Shown here: positions 32,317-40,554 of the stretch, piece after piece
Position numbering within the stretch: the first letter of the stretch is position 1
Layout: each line of letters opens with the position of its first letter
Assembly: GCF_029978005.1 (NCBI RefSeq)
Contig: NZ_JARKOZ010000046.1
Location: 62,001 to 126,000 of the forward strand
Reading direction: 5' to 3'
DNA: 64,000 bases
Source: Solidesulfovibrio sp.
Lineage (GTDB): Bacteria > Desulfobacterota > Desulfovibrionia > Desulfovibrionales > Desulfovibrionaceae
Program-made: the position numbers and the translations under genes
Notes under the pieces: generated by a model
Database searches by the model: none
What the model was told of the DNA's origin: nothing
What the model saw: only the letters and a program-made list of their open reading frames with translations

Positions 32317-33177
32317 ATGGACAGGACGACCATCGGCTGGGTCAACGGATGCATCGGCATGGTGATTTTTTCCGGCTCGCTGCCGGCCACGCGGGCGGCG
32401 GTCATGGGCTTCGAGCCCTTTTTCCTCACCGCGGCCCGGGCGGCCGTCGCCGGGCTCCTGGCCCTGGCGCTCCTGGTCCTGCTGCGGCAGCGGCGTCCCG
32501 ACAGGCGGGACCTGCCGCCGCTTGCCGTGGTGGCCGGGGGCGTGGTCATCGGGTTTCCGCTGCTGTCGGCTCTTGCCTTGCGCCATGTCTCCGCCGCCCA
32601 TTCGCTGGTTTTCATCGGCCTCCTGCCCCTGGTCACGGCCGTTTGCGGCGCGTGGCGCGGCGGCGAGCGCCCTGGTCCGGCCTTCTGGGCCTTCTCGGTC
32701 CTCGGCGGCGTCCTGGTCGCGGCCTACGCCGCCGGCCAGGGCGAAGCGTCGCTCCCGGGCGACCTCCTCATGTTCGCCGCCGTCCTCGTCTGCGGCCTGG
32801 GCTACGCGGAAGGCGGCCGGCTCTCCCGCCGGCTCGGCGGCTGGCAGGTCATCTCCTGGGTCCTGGCGCTCTCCCTGCCCGTCACCCTTCCCCTGGCCGT
32901 GTGGGCCATGCCGGGGTCCTTCGCGGCCGTGGACGCGGCGGCCTGGGCCGGGCTGGCCTACGTGTCCCTTGGCAGCATGTTGCTCGGCTTCGTGTTCTGG
33001 TATCGCGGCCTGGCCCTTGGCGGCATCGCGGCCGTGGGGCAGTTGCAACTGCTCCAGCCCTTTCTCGGCCTCGTCCTGGCGGCCCTGCTGCTCGATGAGG
33101 CGGTGAGCCCGGCGATGCTCATGGTCGCGCTCGGCGTCGTGGCCTGCGTGGCCGGGGCGCGGAAGTTCGCCGCCTGA
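32317..33177 (+). CDS. EamA/DMT-superfamily transporter
   Basis: 286 residues from the ATG at 32317; an in-frame ATG at 32218 would put hydrophilic residues and the probable promoter inside the gene. About ten hydrophobic spans in two EamA repeats are visible (FFLTAARAAVAGLLALALLVLL, and YVSLGSMLLGFVFWYRGLALGG in the second half). Members export amino acids or metabolites across the inner membrane. The divergent MocR gene suggests it exports an amino-acid- or pyridoxal-related compound (inference). Confidence 0.85.
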   Translation: MDRTTIGWVNGCIGMVIFSGSLPATRAAVMGFEPFFLTAARAAVAGLLALALLVLLRQRRPDRRDLPPLAVVAGGVVIGFPLLSALALRHVSAAHSLVFIGLLPLVTAVCGAWRGGERPGPAFWAFSVLGGVLVAAYAAGQGEASLPGDLLMFAAVLVCGLGYAEGGRLSRRLGGWQVISWVLALSLPVTLPLAVWAMPGSFAAVDAAAWAGLAYVSLGSMLLGFVFWYRGLALGGIAAVGQLQLLQPFLGLVLAALLLDEAVSPAMLMVALGVVACVAGARKFAA

Positions 33178-33207
33178 CCCGGGCAGAATCTTTTTTGGGG
33201 ACAGCCT

Positions 33208-33233
33208 GGAATAAAAGGGTTCGGAAGGCGTAT
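33208..33233 (+). promoter_or_regulatory. Candidate ECF promoter for the sigma / anti-sigma operon
   Basis: GGAAT (33208-33212), 16-base spacer, CGTAT (33229-33233). The same -35/-10 pair with a 16-17-base spacer precedes the AcfC-like gene and the cytochrome P460 gene. The -10 box overlaps an ATG at 33232, so translation is more likely to begin at the ATG at 33268. Confidence 0.65.
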
Positions 33234-33267
33234 GTCGAGTGAACCACCTTTGCGTCACGGGGATGGG

Positions 33268-33777
33268 ATGGACAAGGACATTTCGCTGCTCATGGCGGAA
33301 ATCCCGCATCTGCGCCGGTATGCGCGGGCGCTGGCCCGCGACCCGCAGACGGCCGAGGATCTGGTGCAAAGCTGCCTGGAGCGGGCGCTTCGCCGCTTCC
33401 ACCAATGGCAGCGGGACCGGCGCTTGCGCCCCTGGCTGCTGGCCATCATGCACAACCTCCATGTCAGCGCGATCCGCCAGCGCGCCGGCGAGCCCGCGTC
33501 CGTGCCGCTGCACGAGACCATGGCCGCGGCCACGGCTGGCGACCAGGAGTCGCGGTTCGACGCGAAGCGCGTGCTGGAGGCGGCGCGGGAGCTGCCGGAA
33601 GACCAGCGCCTGGCCGTCCTGCTCGTTGGCGTCGAGGAAATGAGCTACAAGGACGCGGCCGAGATGTTGGGCATCCCCGTCGGCACCTTGATGTCCCGCC
33701 TGCACCGCGGGCGGGAGCAATTGCGCCGGCTGCTGGGACTGACCAAGGTCGTGCCCCTGCCTCAGCGGGCGAAGTGA
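33268..33777 (+). CDS. ECF-type RNA polymerase sigma factor
   Basis: 169 residues. Sigma region 2 is HLRRYARALARDPQTAEDLVQSCLERAL with the -10 recognition helix RRLRPWLLAIMHNLHVSAIRQ. Region 4 is VLEAARELPEDQRLAVLLVGVEEMSYKDAAEMLGIPVGTLMSRLHRGREQLRRLL, containing the -35 helix-turn-helix. The start is put at the internal ATG at 33268 because the predicted -10 element covers the ATG at 33232; the extra 12 residues would be untranslated. It is followed after 18 bases by a membrane anti-sigma gene, the normal ECF arrangement, and probably controls its own operon plus acfC-like and P460 genes. Confidence 0.9.
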   Translation: MDKDISLLMAEIPHLRRYARALARDPQTAEDLVQSCLERALRRFHQWQRDRRLRPWLLAIMHNLHVSAIRQRAGEPASVPLHETMAAATAGDQESRFDAKRVLEAARELPEDQRLAVLLVGVEEMSYKDAAEMLGIPVGTLMSRLHRGREQLRRLLGLTKVVPLPQRAK

Positions 33778-33795
33778 CCAGGGAGGACGGAAGCC

Positions 33796-34566
33796 ATGAG
33801 CGCCGACCGACACCGTGCCGTGACCATCGAAGAACTGCATGCCTACGTCGACGGGCAACTGCCCCGGGAGCGCGTCCCCGAGGTCGAGGCCCGTCTGCTG
33901 GCCGATCCGCTGGCGGCGGCCCAGGTACGGGACTATCAAGCCATAAACGCGGCCCTGCGCGCCGCCTTGGATCCGGGCCTGCCTGAAGCCGGGGATACGC
34001 CGTCGCCGCGGCCGGCTCTCCTGCCGGCCCGTCGCCGCGCGTGGCTGCGGATGGCCATGGCGGCCGCCTTCGCCGGCCTGCTCCTCGGCGGGGCCGGCGG
34101 CTGGCTGTCGCGCGGCTATCTGCGGGGCGACGTGCCGGAGATGCAGGCGTTGGCCCGTCACGCCGCGGCGGCCTACCAGGTGTTCGCCCCGGACGTGATC
34201 CATCCCGTGGACATGGCGGAGTCGGACCGTCTGACGGCCTGGCTCTCCAACCGCATGAACATGGATTTCCCGGTCCCGGAGCTGAGCCAGGCCGGCTTCA
34301 GGCTGGTGGGCGGCCGGCTCATGGTGGGCGACGGCCGGCCGGCCGGCATGCTCATGTACGAAAACGGCCAGGGCCGGCGCATCGTGCTCTACGTGCGCAA
34401 CGACCTGCCGGCCGGCGATCCGACCAGGATGCGCCACGAAAGCACGGCCGCCGGCGCCACGGTCTACTGGCGGGACGCGGCGGCAGGCTTCGCCCTGGCC
34501 GGCGGCTTTCCCGAGCCGGAGCTGCGCTCCATCGCCAACCTCATCCGCGCCCGGTTCACGTCCTAG
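33796..34566 (+). CDS. Membrane-anchored anti-sigma factor
   Basis: 256 residues. The N-terminal cytoplasmic helix HRAVTIEELHAYVDGQLPRERVPEVEARLLADP is the usual anti-sigma pattern, here without the HxxxCxxC zinc motif. One transmembrane span lies near residues 84-104 (MAMAAAFAGLLLGGAGGW). The 150-residue periplasmic part (FAPDVIHPVDMAESDRL, GFRLVGGRLMVGDGRPAGMLMY) would sense an envelope signal. It lies directly behind the sigma gene and should hold the sigma factor at the membrane until released. Confidence 0.88.
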   Translation: MSADRHRAVTIEELHAYVDGQLPRERVPEVEARLLADPLAAAQVRDYQAINAALRAALDPGLPEAGDTPSPRPALLPARRRAWLRMAMAAAFAGLLLGGAGGWLSRGYLRGDVPEMQALARHAAAAYQVFAPDVIHPVDMAESDRLTAWLSNRMNMDFPVPELSQAGFRLVGGRLMVGDGRPAGMLMYENGQGRRIVLYVRNDLPAGDPTRMRHESTAAGATVYWRDAAAGFALAGGFPEPELRSIANLIRARFTS

Positions 34567-34592
34567 ACGACGCGATAAATCCCGCTCCTCAG

Positions 34593-34619
34593 GGAATAAA
34601 GGCCACCCCTTCGTCGTAT
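34593..34619 (+). promoter_or_regulatory. Candidate ECF promoter for the AcfC-like gene
   Basis: GGAAT (34593-34597), 17-base spacer, CGTAT (34615-34619), continuing as CGTATATGTC. It lies 27 bases after the anti-sigma stop and would give a leader of about 100 bases before the ATG at 34726. Confidence 0.65.
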
Positions 34620-34725
34620 ATGTCCGTGAAGGGATGTCTTCGGCTCCACGGCCGCCCCGTCTGGGAACGTCCCCGGGCCGGGCGGCCCTGGCCGAACAGG
34701 AACGCAACAACCTCGGGAGAACACC

Positions 34726-35505
34726 ATGAAGAAGATCCGGACAGCGATTTTCGGCGCGCTCGTCGCCGCCATGGCCTTCGGCGCGACGGCGGCCTTCGCC
34801 CAGGAAACGCTCTATCTCTACGGCCCGGGCGGGCCGTATCCGGCCATGCGCGAAGCCGCGGCCGCCTTCGGCCAGGCTCGCGGCGCCCATCTTGAAGTGA
34901 CGGCCGGCCCTACCGGCAAATGGCTGGACAAGGCCAAGGGGGACGCGGACCTCATCTTCAGCGGCGCGGAAAACATGATGACCGATTTCGTCAAGGCCAT
35001 GGACGGCCGCATCGACGAGGCCAGCATCACCCCGCTCTACCTGCGCCCTTCGGCCATCCTCGTCAGGCCGGGCAACCCCAGGGGGATAAAGGGCGTTACC
35101 GACCTCTTCAAGCCGGGGCTCAAGGTCCTCGTCGTGCAGGGAGCCGGGCAAAACGGCCTGTGGGAGGATGTGGCCGGCCGCAAGGGCGACATCCGCAGCG
35201 TCAAGGCCCTGCGCGGCAACATCGTCGCCTTCGCCGCCAACAGCGCCGAGGCGAAAAGCCTCTGGACCGAAAGGACGGACATCGACGCCTGGCTCATCTG
35301 GAACATCTGGCAGGTGGCCAACAAGGACCTGGCCTCGCTGGTGCCCACGGAAAAGGACTACACCATCTACCGGGACTGCGGCGTCGCCCTGACCAGGCAG
35401 GGCAAGGAAAAGCCCCTGGCCAGGGAGTTCGTCGCCTTTCTGCAGTCCAAGGAAGGCGCGGCCATCTTCGCCAAGTGGGGCTGGCTGACCGACGCGCCCC
35501 GCTGA
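34726..35505 (+). CDS. AcfC-like periplasmic substrate-binding protein
   Basis: 259 residues with a Sec signal peptide (MKKIRTAIFGALVAAMAFGATAAFA, cleavage near 25). The mature protein is a molybdate/sulfate-type extracellular solute-binding fold close to accessory colonization factor AcfC: LYLYGPGGPYPAMREAAAAFG, VTAGPTGKWLDKAKGDADLIFSGAENMMTDF and GVALTRQGKEKPLAREF. It probably binds an oxyanion or other small anion in the periplasm. No ABC permease or ATPase gene is adjacent, so it may serve as a sensor or sequestering protein. The ECF promoter motif upstream suggests stress control. Confidence 0.88.
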   Translation: MKKIRTAIFGALVAAMAFGATAAFAQETLYLYGPGGPYPAMREAAAAFGQARGAHLEVTAGPTGKWLDKAKGDADLIFSGAENMMTDFVKAMDGRIDEASITPLYLRPSAILVRPGNPRGIKGVTDLFKPGLKVLVVQGAGQNGLWEDVAGRKGDIRSVKALRGNIVAFAANSAEAKSLWTERTDIDAWLIWNIWQVANKDLASLVPTEKDYTIYRDCGVALTRQGKEKPLAREFVAFLQSKEGAAIFAKWGWLTDAPR

Positions 35506-35816
35506 ACCCGCCGTCCTCGCGGCGGCGGGCGCGGGCCTTCCCGCGTCGACCTCCCGGGCAAGGGGCCGCCGCGACGAGGACGGTCCGGGCCCGGCGGGCG
35601 GGACAGGCGCGGGAAGATCCGCGCGCAGGCGAGGCAGGGCAGGGGGACGGCCTGGGAAGGGCCCCCTGCCCTGCGGCGCTCGGCGGAAGCCACAGCAACA
35701 GGCGGGCGAAACGACGCCTTGCGTCACAGTGAAATGCGTGACCGCCAGCAAGGTGCTCATGGTGGGCAGGTCCAATGTAGCAAGATAGGATTTTTTCGCC
35801 ATAGTGCATGTATATT

Positions 35817-35842
35817 GGAATATTGTTTTCCGGGAAGCGTAT
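35817..35842 (+). promoter_or_regulatory. Candidate ECF promoter for the cytochrome P460 gene
   Basis: GGAAT (35817-35821), 16-base spacer, CGTAT (35838-35842). The third copy within 2.7 kb of the motif that precedes the sigma gene itself. A start about seven bases on would give a 30-base leader to the ATG at 35879. Confidence 0.65.
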
Positions 35843-35844
35843 AT

Positions 35845-35871
35845 CCTTGCAGAGCATTTTTATTTGCAAGG
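35845..35871 (+). repeat. Inverted repeat overlapping the P460 ribosome-binding site
   Basis: CCTTGCA (35845-35851) and TGCAAGG (35865-35871) flank an AT-rich loop. The right arm covers part of the AAGGAGG Shine-Dalgarno. If transcription starts at the predicted +1 near 35849, the left arm is only partly in the mRNA, so it may be a DNA-binding site rather than an RNA switch. Confidence 0.35.
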
Positions 35872-35878
35872 AGGCAAC

Positions 35879-36385
35879 ATGAGACGTCACTGCGTGCTGG
35901 CCCTGGGATTTGTTTTGGCATTTGCGGCGGCGGCCTGGGCCGCGGACCTGGCCGCCCCGTCGCCGAACGGCCTGAAGATGCCGCCGGGCTTCGAGAACTG
36001 GGCGGTGATTTCCATCTCGCACCGTCTGGACAACAAGAGCATGCGCGTCATCCTCGGCAACGACGTCGCCGTCAAGGCCGCGCGCGGCGGGCGGATAAAC
36101 CCCTGGCCGGACGGGGCCATCCTGGCCAAGGTGGTCTGGAAGGAGAAGCCCGAGGAGGGCTGGCCGGACGCCATCGCCCCGGATGCGCTGGTACATGCCG
36201 AATTCATGTACAAGGACAGCAAGCGGTTCGCGGCCAACGGCTCGGGCTGGGGCTGGGCGCGCTGGCTCGGCAAGGAGCGCCGGCCCTACGGCCAGGACGC
36301 CGGGGTCGAGGGCGAATGCATCCGCTGCCACGCCCCCGTGCGCGACAGGGACTGGGTCTTTAGCGTTCCGGCCCCCATGCCCTGA
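35879..36385 (+). CDS. Cytochrome P460-family c-type heme protein
   Basis: 168 residues with a signal peptide (MRRHCVLALGFVLAFAAAAWA) and one CxxCH heme-binding motif, CIRCH at residues 147-151. The body has P460-family segments: FENWAVISISHRLDNKSMRVILGND, GAILAKVVW and AEFMYKDSKRFAANGSGWGWARW. Cytochromes P460 oxidise hydroxylamine and the related c'-beta proteins bind NO in the periplasm. A lysine in the KD segment (FMYKDSKR) could be the heme cross-linking one, but this needs alignment. The ATG has AAGGAGG upstream and an ECF promoter motif in front, suggesting induction by envelope or nitrosative stress (inference). Confidence 0.85.
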   Translation: MRRHCVLALGFVLAFAAAAWAADLAAPSPNGLKMPPGFENWAVISISHRLDNKSMRVILGNDVAVKAARGGRINPWPDGAILAKVVWKEKPEEGWPDAIAPDALVHAEFMYKDSKRFAANGSGWGWARWLGKERRPYGQDAGVEGECIRCHAPVRDRDWVFSVPAPMP

Positions 36386-36439
36386 CCGGGCCGGGCCTCC
36401 CCGGTGTCGCCGGCCGGCGCGGCGACGCGAACACCAAGC

Positions 36440-36464
36440 GCCTGGGCCGGCGGCCGGCCCAGGC
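36440..36464 (+). terminator. Strong hairpin between P460 and the histidine kinase
   Basis: A perfect 11-bp stem with a three-base loop (arms GCCTGGGCCGG and CCGGCCCAGGC). No T-run follows. It lies directly before the GGAG ribosome-binding site of the kinase, so it could reduce read-through from P460 or hinder kinase translation. Confidence 0.4.
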
Positions 36465-36476
36465 GGAGCCGTTTCC

Positions 36477-38714
36477 ATGAAGCATCGGCGCATCTTTTCC
36501 AGGCCCCTGTCCTTCCGTGGTTCCCTGCTCGTCGTGCTGGCGTCGCTCGGCGTGGTGTTCTCGCTTTTGGGGGCGACCGTCATCGGCCTTCTTTCCCGCA
36601 GCGAACTGGAGCGCACGACGGGCGACAACCTGGAAGACCTCGCCTTCCAGATGGCCGACAAATTCGACCGGGGCATGTTCGAACGGCAGCGGGAGATCGT
36701 GCTGCTGGCGCGCCGTTCCGTGCTGCGGGACCCGGCCGTGTCGACGGCGCGCAAACGGGCCGCGCTGGAGGATGCCAAGGCGACGCTCCCCATCCATGCC
36801 TGGATCGCCGTGGTCTCGCCCGAGGGGCGGGTGGTCGCGGCCACCGGAGGCGTCCTGGAAGGGCAGGACATTTCCGGGCGCCCCTGGTTCCAGCCCGGGC
36901 GCAAGGGGCCTTTCGTGGGCGACGTGCACGGCGGGGCGCTCCTGGCCGGCTGCCTTCCGGCCCCGGCGGACGGCAACCTCCGCTTCGTCGACGTGGCCGC
37001 CCCCCTGCTGTCCGAAGACGGCCGCCTGGTCGGCGTGCTGTGCTCGCACCTCACCTGGGAATGGGCCAGGGAGGTCGAGGAGTCGCTTTTTCGCGACCTG
37101 AAGCGCGGACGCGACATCGAGCTGTTCGTCTACAGCGGCGCGGGCGAGCCGCTGCTCGTGCCCGCGGGCTCCCGCCCCGGGCAGTGGCCCCGCCTCGACG
37201 TCCTCTCTCCGGGCCGGCGCAACGCGGCGGGAAACGCCGTGCTGCGCTGGCCCGACGGCGAATACGTCACCGGCTTCGCCCCGGAAGGCGGCTACCGCGA
37301 CTATCCCGGGCTGGGCTGGACCGTGCTCGCCCGGCAGAAGACCGCCGTGGCCTTCGCCCCGGCCCAGGCCCTGCTCGTCAGGGCGCTTTTCGTCGGCGGG
37401 GCCATCGGCCTGCTGGCCGTGCTGCACGGGCTTGCCGCCTCCGGGCGGCTGACGCGCCCGCTGGCCTCCATCGGCCGGGCGGCCGAGGCGATCCGCCGGG
37501 GCGATCTGGGCGTGCGCATCCCCCTGCTCGACAGCCCGGCGGAACTGGCCGCCCTGTCGCAGTCCCTGGGCACCCTCGTGGCCGCGCTGCTCTCCAAGAA
37601 CCAGGCCTTGTCCGCCGTGCGCGCGTCCCTGGAGGAAAAGGTCCGGGAACGCACGGCCGCGCTGCTCAACAACCAGCAGTTGCTGCTGCAGACGCAACGC
37701 ATCGGCAGGATCGGCGGCTGGACACGCAACAGGGAGGGCACGTCGCGGCAGTGGACGGCGGAAATCTTCCGGCTGCTGCGCCTGCCCGAGGGCCCGACCC
37801 CGGATGCGCGCGTCGTGGGCATGCTGTTCGCGCCCTCGGACCAACGGCTCCTCGAAGACGCCATGGAGAAAGCCTGGCGCGACGGCGAAGCCTTCGACCT
37901 GAACCTGCAGCTCGCGGACCGAGGCCAGGGACGCCGCTGGCTGCGCGTCATGGGCAAGCGGGACGTGGCGCAAGGCCCCCCCGCCCTTTCGGGCATCGTG
38001 CAGGACGTCACGGACCAGGTCCTCTTGGAGGAACTGCACGAGGACATGGACCGCATCGCCCGCCACGACCTGAAGTCCCCCCTCAACGGCATCGTCACGC
38101 TGCCGCAATTGATGCTGGAAGACCCCAACCTCACGGACGAGCAGCGGGAATACCTCAAGATGATCCGCGAGGCCGGCGTCGGCATGCTCGACATGATCAA
38201 CCTTTCCCTGGCCCTTTTTCGCATGGAGCAGGGGACGTACGCCCTGTCGCCGCGACCGGTGGACATGCTCGAAGTGCTGCGTCGGGTGCTCGGCGACCAG
38301 ACCGGCCTGATCCGTTCCAAGGGCCTGTCCGTGAGCGTGGCGTTCGAGGGCCGGCCCGTCGACGAAACGACGCAGGGTTTCGCCCTGGCGGAAGAGATAT
38401 TGAGCTACGCCCTGCTCGCCAATCTGGTCAAAAACGCCCTGGAGGCCATGCCCGCCGGCGGCACGCTGCACGTCAACCTGAGCCGGAGACAGGATTTCTA
38501 CGTCGCCTTGCGCAATGGGGGCGAAGTCCCGGCCGCGATTCGCGACAAGGTCTTCCAGAAATACGTCACCGGCGGGAAACAGGGCGGAACCGGGCTCGGC
38601 ATGTACTCCGCCAGGCTCATGGCCAGGACCATGGGAGGGGACCTGCTGCTCGATGCGTCGGAATCTGGCCACACGACCTTGCGTCTTCGCCTGCCGCTGC
38701 CCGAAGTTCCGTAG
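36477..38714 (+). CDS. Membrane sensor histidine kinase (dCACHE-like, HAMP, PAS-like, HisKA, HATPase)
   Basis: 745 residues from the ATG at 36477. Two transmembrane spans (about 15-37 and 300-322) enclose a periplasmic dCACHE-like sensor (SPEGRVVAATGG, DISGRPWFQPGR, GLGWTVLARQ). HAMP follows (LTRPLASIGRAAEAIRRGDLGVRI), then a coiled coil, a PAS-like segment near 415-520, the phospho-acceptor box HDLKSPLNGI (H about 532) and the ATPase boxes NLVKNALEAMP and GGTGLGMYSARLMA. No response regulator gene is adjacent, so it is an orphan kinase. It is downstream of P460 on the same strand. Confidence 0.9.
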   Translation: MKHRRIFSRPLSFRGSLLVVLASLGVVFSLLGATVIGLLSRSELERTTGDNLEDLAFQMADKFDRGMFERQREIVLLARRSVLRDPAVSTARKRAALEDAKATLPIHAWIAVVSPEGRVVAATGGVLEGQDISGRPWFQPGRKGPFVGDVHGGALLAGCLPAPADGNLRFVDVAAPLLSEDGRLVGVLCSHLTWEWAREVEESLFRDLKRGRDIELFVYSGAGEPLLVPAGSRPGQWPRLDVLSPGRRNAAGNAVLRWPDGEYVTGFAPEGGYRDYPGLGWTVLARQKTAVAFAPAQALLVRALFVGGAIGLLAVLHGLAASGRLTRPLASIGRAAEAIRRGDLGVRIPLLDSPAELAALSQSLGTLVAALLSKNQALSAVRASLEEKVRERTAALLNNQQLLLQTQRIGRIGGWTRNREGTSRQWTAEIFRLLRLPEGPTPDARVVGMLFAPSDQRLLEDAMEKAWRDGEAFDLNLQLADRGQGRRWLRVMGKRDVAQGPPALSGIVQDVTDQVLLEELHEDMDRIARHDLKSPLNGIVTLPQLMLEDPNLTDEQREYLKMIREAGVGMLDMINLSLALFRMEQGTYALSPRPVDMLEVLRRVLGDQTGLIRSKGLSVSVAFEGRPVDETTQGFALAEEILSYALLANLVKNALEAMPAGGTLHVNLSRRQDFYVALRNGGEVPAAIRDKVFQKYVTGGKQGGTGLGMYSARLMARTMGGDLLLDASESGHTTLRLRLPLPEVP

Positions 38715-38879
38715 GGACGGACAGACAATGCCGCGCGGCGCGTCCGGCCGGAGACGATGATCCCGCCAGGCGCGGCGGCTGCGGAACGGGGGAACGCGGC
38801 CCCTGCCGCGGGGACCGTCGGGGCCGAGGGGCCGCCCTGCGGGAAGCCCCTCGCCGTTTGCGCGGATGGCGGGCGGAGG

Positions 38880-40475
38880 TCAGGCCGGGCGCAGCCCTTC
38901 CTCGCCCTCCACGTAGGCGGCGTCGCAGGCCGGGCAGCGCAGGGAGGCGCCCAGCTTCTCGCCGCAGGCGCACATCCAGCCGATGCGCCGGGCCGGGTTG
39001 CCGACCACCAGCGCATGGTCCGGCACGTCGCGGGTGACTACCGAGCCCGCGCCGACGAAGGCGTAGCGCCCGATCACGTGGCCGCAGACGATGGTGCAGT
39101 TGGCCCCGAGCGTCGCGCCCTTGCGCACGAGCGTCTGACGCACCTCGTGCATGCGCGGGATATGGGCCCGGGGATTGAAGATGTTGGTGAAGACTATGGA
39201 CGGGCCGCAAAAGACGTCGTCCTCCAGGGTCACGCCCTGATAGACCGACACGTTGTTCTGGATCTTGCAGCCGTCGCCCACGCTCACATCCGGCCCGACC
39301 ACCACGTTTTGGCCCACGTTGCATTTGCGGCCGACCTTCGACCCCTTGAGCACGTGGCTGAAGTGCCAGATCTTCGTGCCCGCGCCCACGCTCGCGCCGG
39401 CGTCCACCAGGGCGGTGGGGTGCACGAAGTGGTCCGGCGCGTTCCCGGCCGGCGCATCCTCGGTCAGGGGCACGGGGAGGGAGCCGTTTTCCAGGGACTT
39501 CTGGCTGGCGTTGAGCACGCGCAGCACCCGCAGGCCCTCGTGGCCGTCAGTGCGGGCCGGCCGGCCAGAGGCCATGCAGTCCAGAAAGTGCTGGCACTCC
39601 AGACGCAAGGGCTCCCCTTGGGGGATGTCCACGCGCTGGGCCTCGGCCTTGACCGGCACGGGCATCTGATTCTCCCAGCGGATGGCGTGGGGGTAGAGCT
39701 GGAGCTTGTCGGCCCAGGGCAGGGTGTCGTCGAACACGGCCATCTTGCGCTCGCCGACCACCACCAGCTTCTGCTCCTTGAACGGGTGCAGCCAGGACAC
39801 GAAGATGTGGGCCTTCATGCCCGAGGCGAAGTCCATGTGCGTGGTGGTCACGTCGGCGATGGCGTGGTGCAGGTAGTAGCCGCCGGTGGTCTGCACGGCG
39901 CTCGGCTCGCCGCCGGCCAGGGTCAGGATCATGGAGATGTCGTGGGGGGCGAAGGACCAGAGGATGTTCTCCTCGCGCCGGATTTTGCCGAGGTTCAGGC
40001 GGTGGGAGTAGATGTAGTCGATGCGGCCGAGCTCCCCGGCGGCGGCCATCTCCTTGAGCGCCAGGAAATGGGGGTGGTACTGGAGCAGGTGGCCGACCAT
40101 GAGGGTGAGCCCCCGGCTCTCGGCCAGGGCGATGAGCTCGCGCGCCTCGGCCTCCACCAGGGTCATGGGCTTTTCCACCAGCACGTGCTTGCCGGCGGAA
40201 AGCGCCGCCTTGGCGATGGCGTAGTGGGTCTCGGCCGGCGTGGCCACGGCCAGGCCGGCGACGGACGGATCGGCCAGCACGACGGCCAGTTCCGTGGTGC
40301 GCGGCACGTCGGGCAGGGTGGCGGCGTAGCCGTCGAGGAGCGGGCGGCTCGGGTCGCAGATGTGGCGCAGAGCCCCCAGGTTGTGGAAGTTGCGCACCAG
40401 GTTCTTGCCCCAGTACCCGGCTCCGACCACGGCCACGCCCAGGGGGTTGGCCGGCTTTTCCGTGATGTCCGTCAT
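38880..40475 (-). CDS. Fused WbpB-type dehydrogenase and WbpD-type N-acetyltransferase
   Basis: 531 residues combining two enzymes normally separate. Residues 1-340 are a Gfo/Idh/MocA oxidoreductase ([26 protein letters not shown] with the catalytic [13 protein letters not shown]). Residues from about 347 form a left-handed beta-helix acyltransferase with hexapeptide repeats ([53 protein letters not shown]) and a small terminal zinc-ribbon-like part (CACGEKL...CPACDAAY). Matching WbpB (UDP-GlcNAcA 3-dehydrogenase) and WbpD (3-N-acetyltransferase), it would carry out the first and third steps of UDP-GlcNAc(3NAc)A synthesis around WbpE, encoded just upstream. Confidence 0.88.
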   Translation of the reverse strand: MTDITEKPANPLGVAVVGAGYWGKNLVRNFHNLGALRHICDPSRPLLDGYAATLPDVPRTTELAVVLADPSVAGLAVATPAETHYAIAKAALSAGKHVLVEKPMTLVEAEARELIALAESRGLTLMVGHLLQYHPHFLALKEMAAAGELGRIDYIYSHRLNLGKIRREENILWSFAPHDISMILTLAGGEPSAVQTTGGYYLHHAIADVTTTHMDFASGMKAHIFVSWLHPFKEQKLVVVGERKMAVFDDTLPWADKLQLYPHAIRWENQMPVPVKAEAQRVDIPQGEPLRLECQHFLDCMASGRPARTDGHEGLRVLRVLNASQKSLENGSLPVPLTEDAPAGNAPDHFVHPTALVDAGASVGAGTKIWHFSHVLKGSKVGRKCNVGQNVVVGPDVSVGDGCKIQNNVSVYQGVTLEDDVFCGPSIVFTNIFNPRAHIPRMHEVRQTLVRKGATLGANCTIVCGHVIGRYAFVGAGSVVTRDVPDHALVVGNPARRIGWMCACGEKLGASLRCPACDAAYVEGEEGLRPA

Positions 40476-40516
40476 GGCGGGGTTCCTTCTCGTGCCTGAT
40501 CTCGAAAACAGGATAG

Positions 40517-40554
40517 AAACATGTTTTATGAAAAATAGTTACGTATTTTTCATG
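40517..40554 (-). promoter_or_regulatory. AT-rich hairpin with AAAACATGTT between wbpE and wbpB-wbpD
   Basis: On the minus strand a 10-bp stem (ATGAAAAATA and TATTTTTCAT, 40553-40528, loop CGTAAC) contains the wbpE stop codon and is followed by AAAACATGTT, 42 bases before the wbpB-wbpD start. The same order, TGAAAAA(A)TACG...TATTTTT(T)CA then AAAACATGTT, is seen at 5161-5213 ahead of the giant glycosyltransferase gene. Confidence 0.55.

Larger units (their letters stand above)
35506..35878 (+). other. 373-base spacer with an ECF promoter
   Basis: A GC-rich hairpin at 35507-35529 (arms CCCGCCG and CGGCGGG) follows the AcfC-like stop and could weaken read-through. The GC-rich middle shows no gene. 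The last 110 bases turn AT-rich and carry the third GGAAT-N16-CGTAT motif and the P460 ribosome-binding site. Confidence 0.5.

Noticed and set aside
31675-35802. 1375-codon open frame on the minus strand across MocR, exporter, sigma and AcfC genes
   Set aside because: It runs opposite or out of frame to five recognisable genes and has low-complexity composition; an artefact of high GC.
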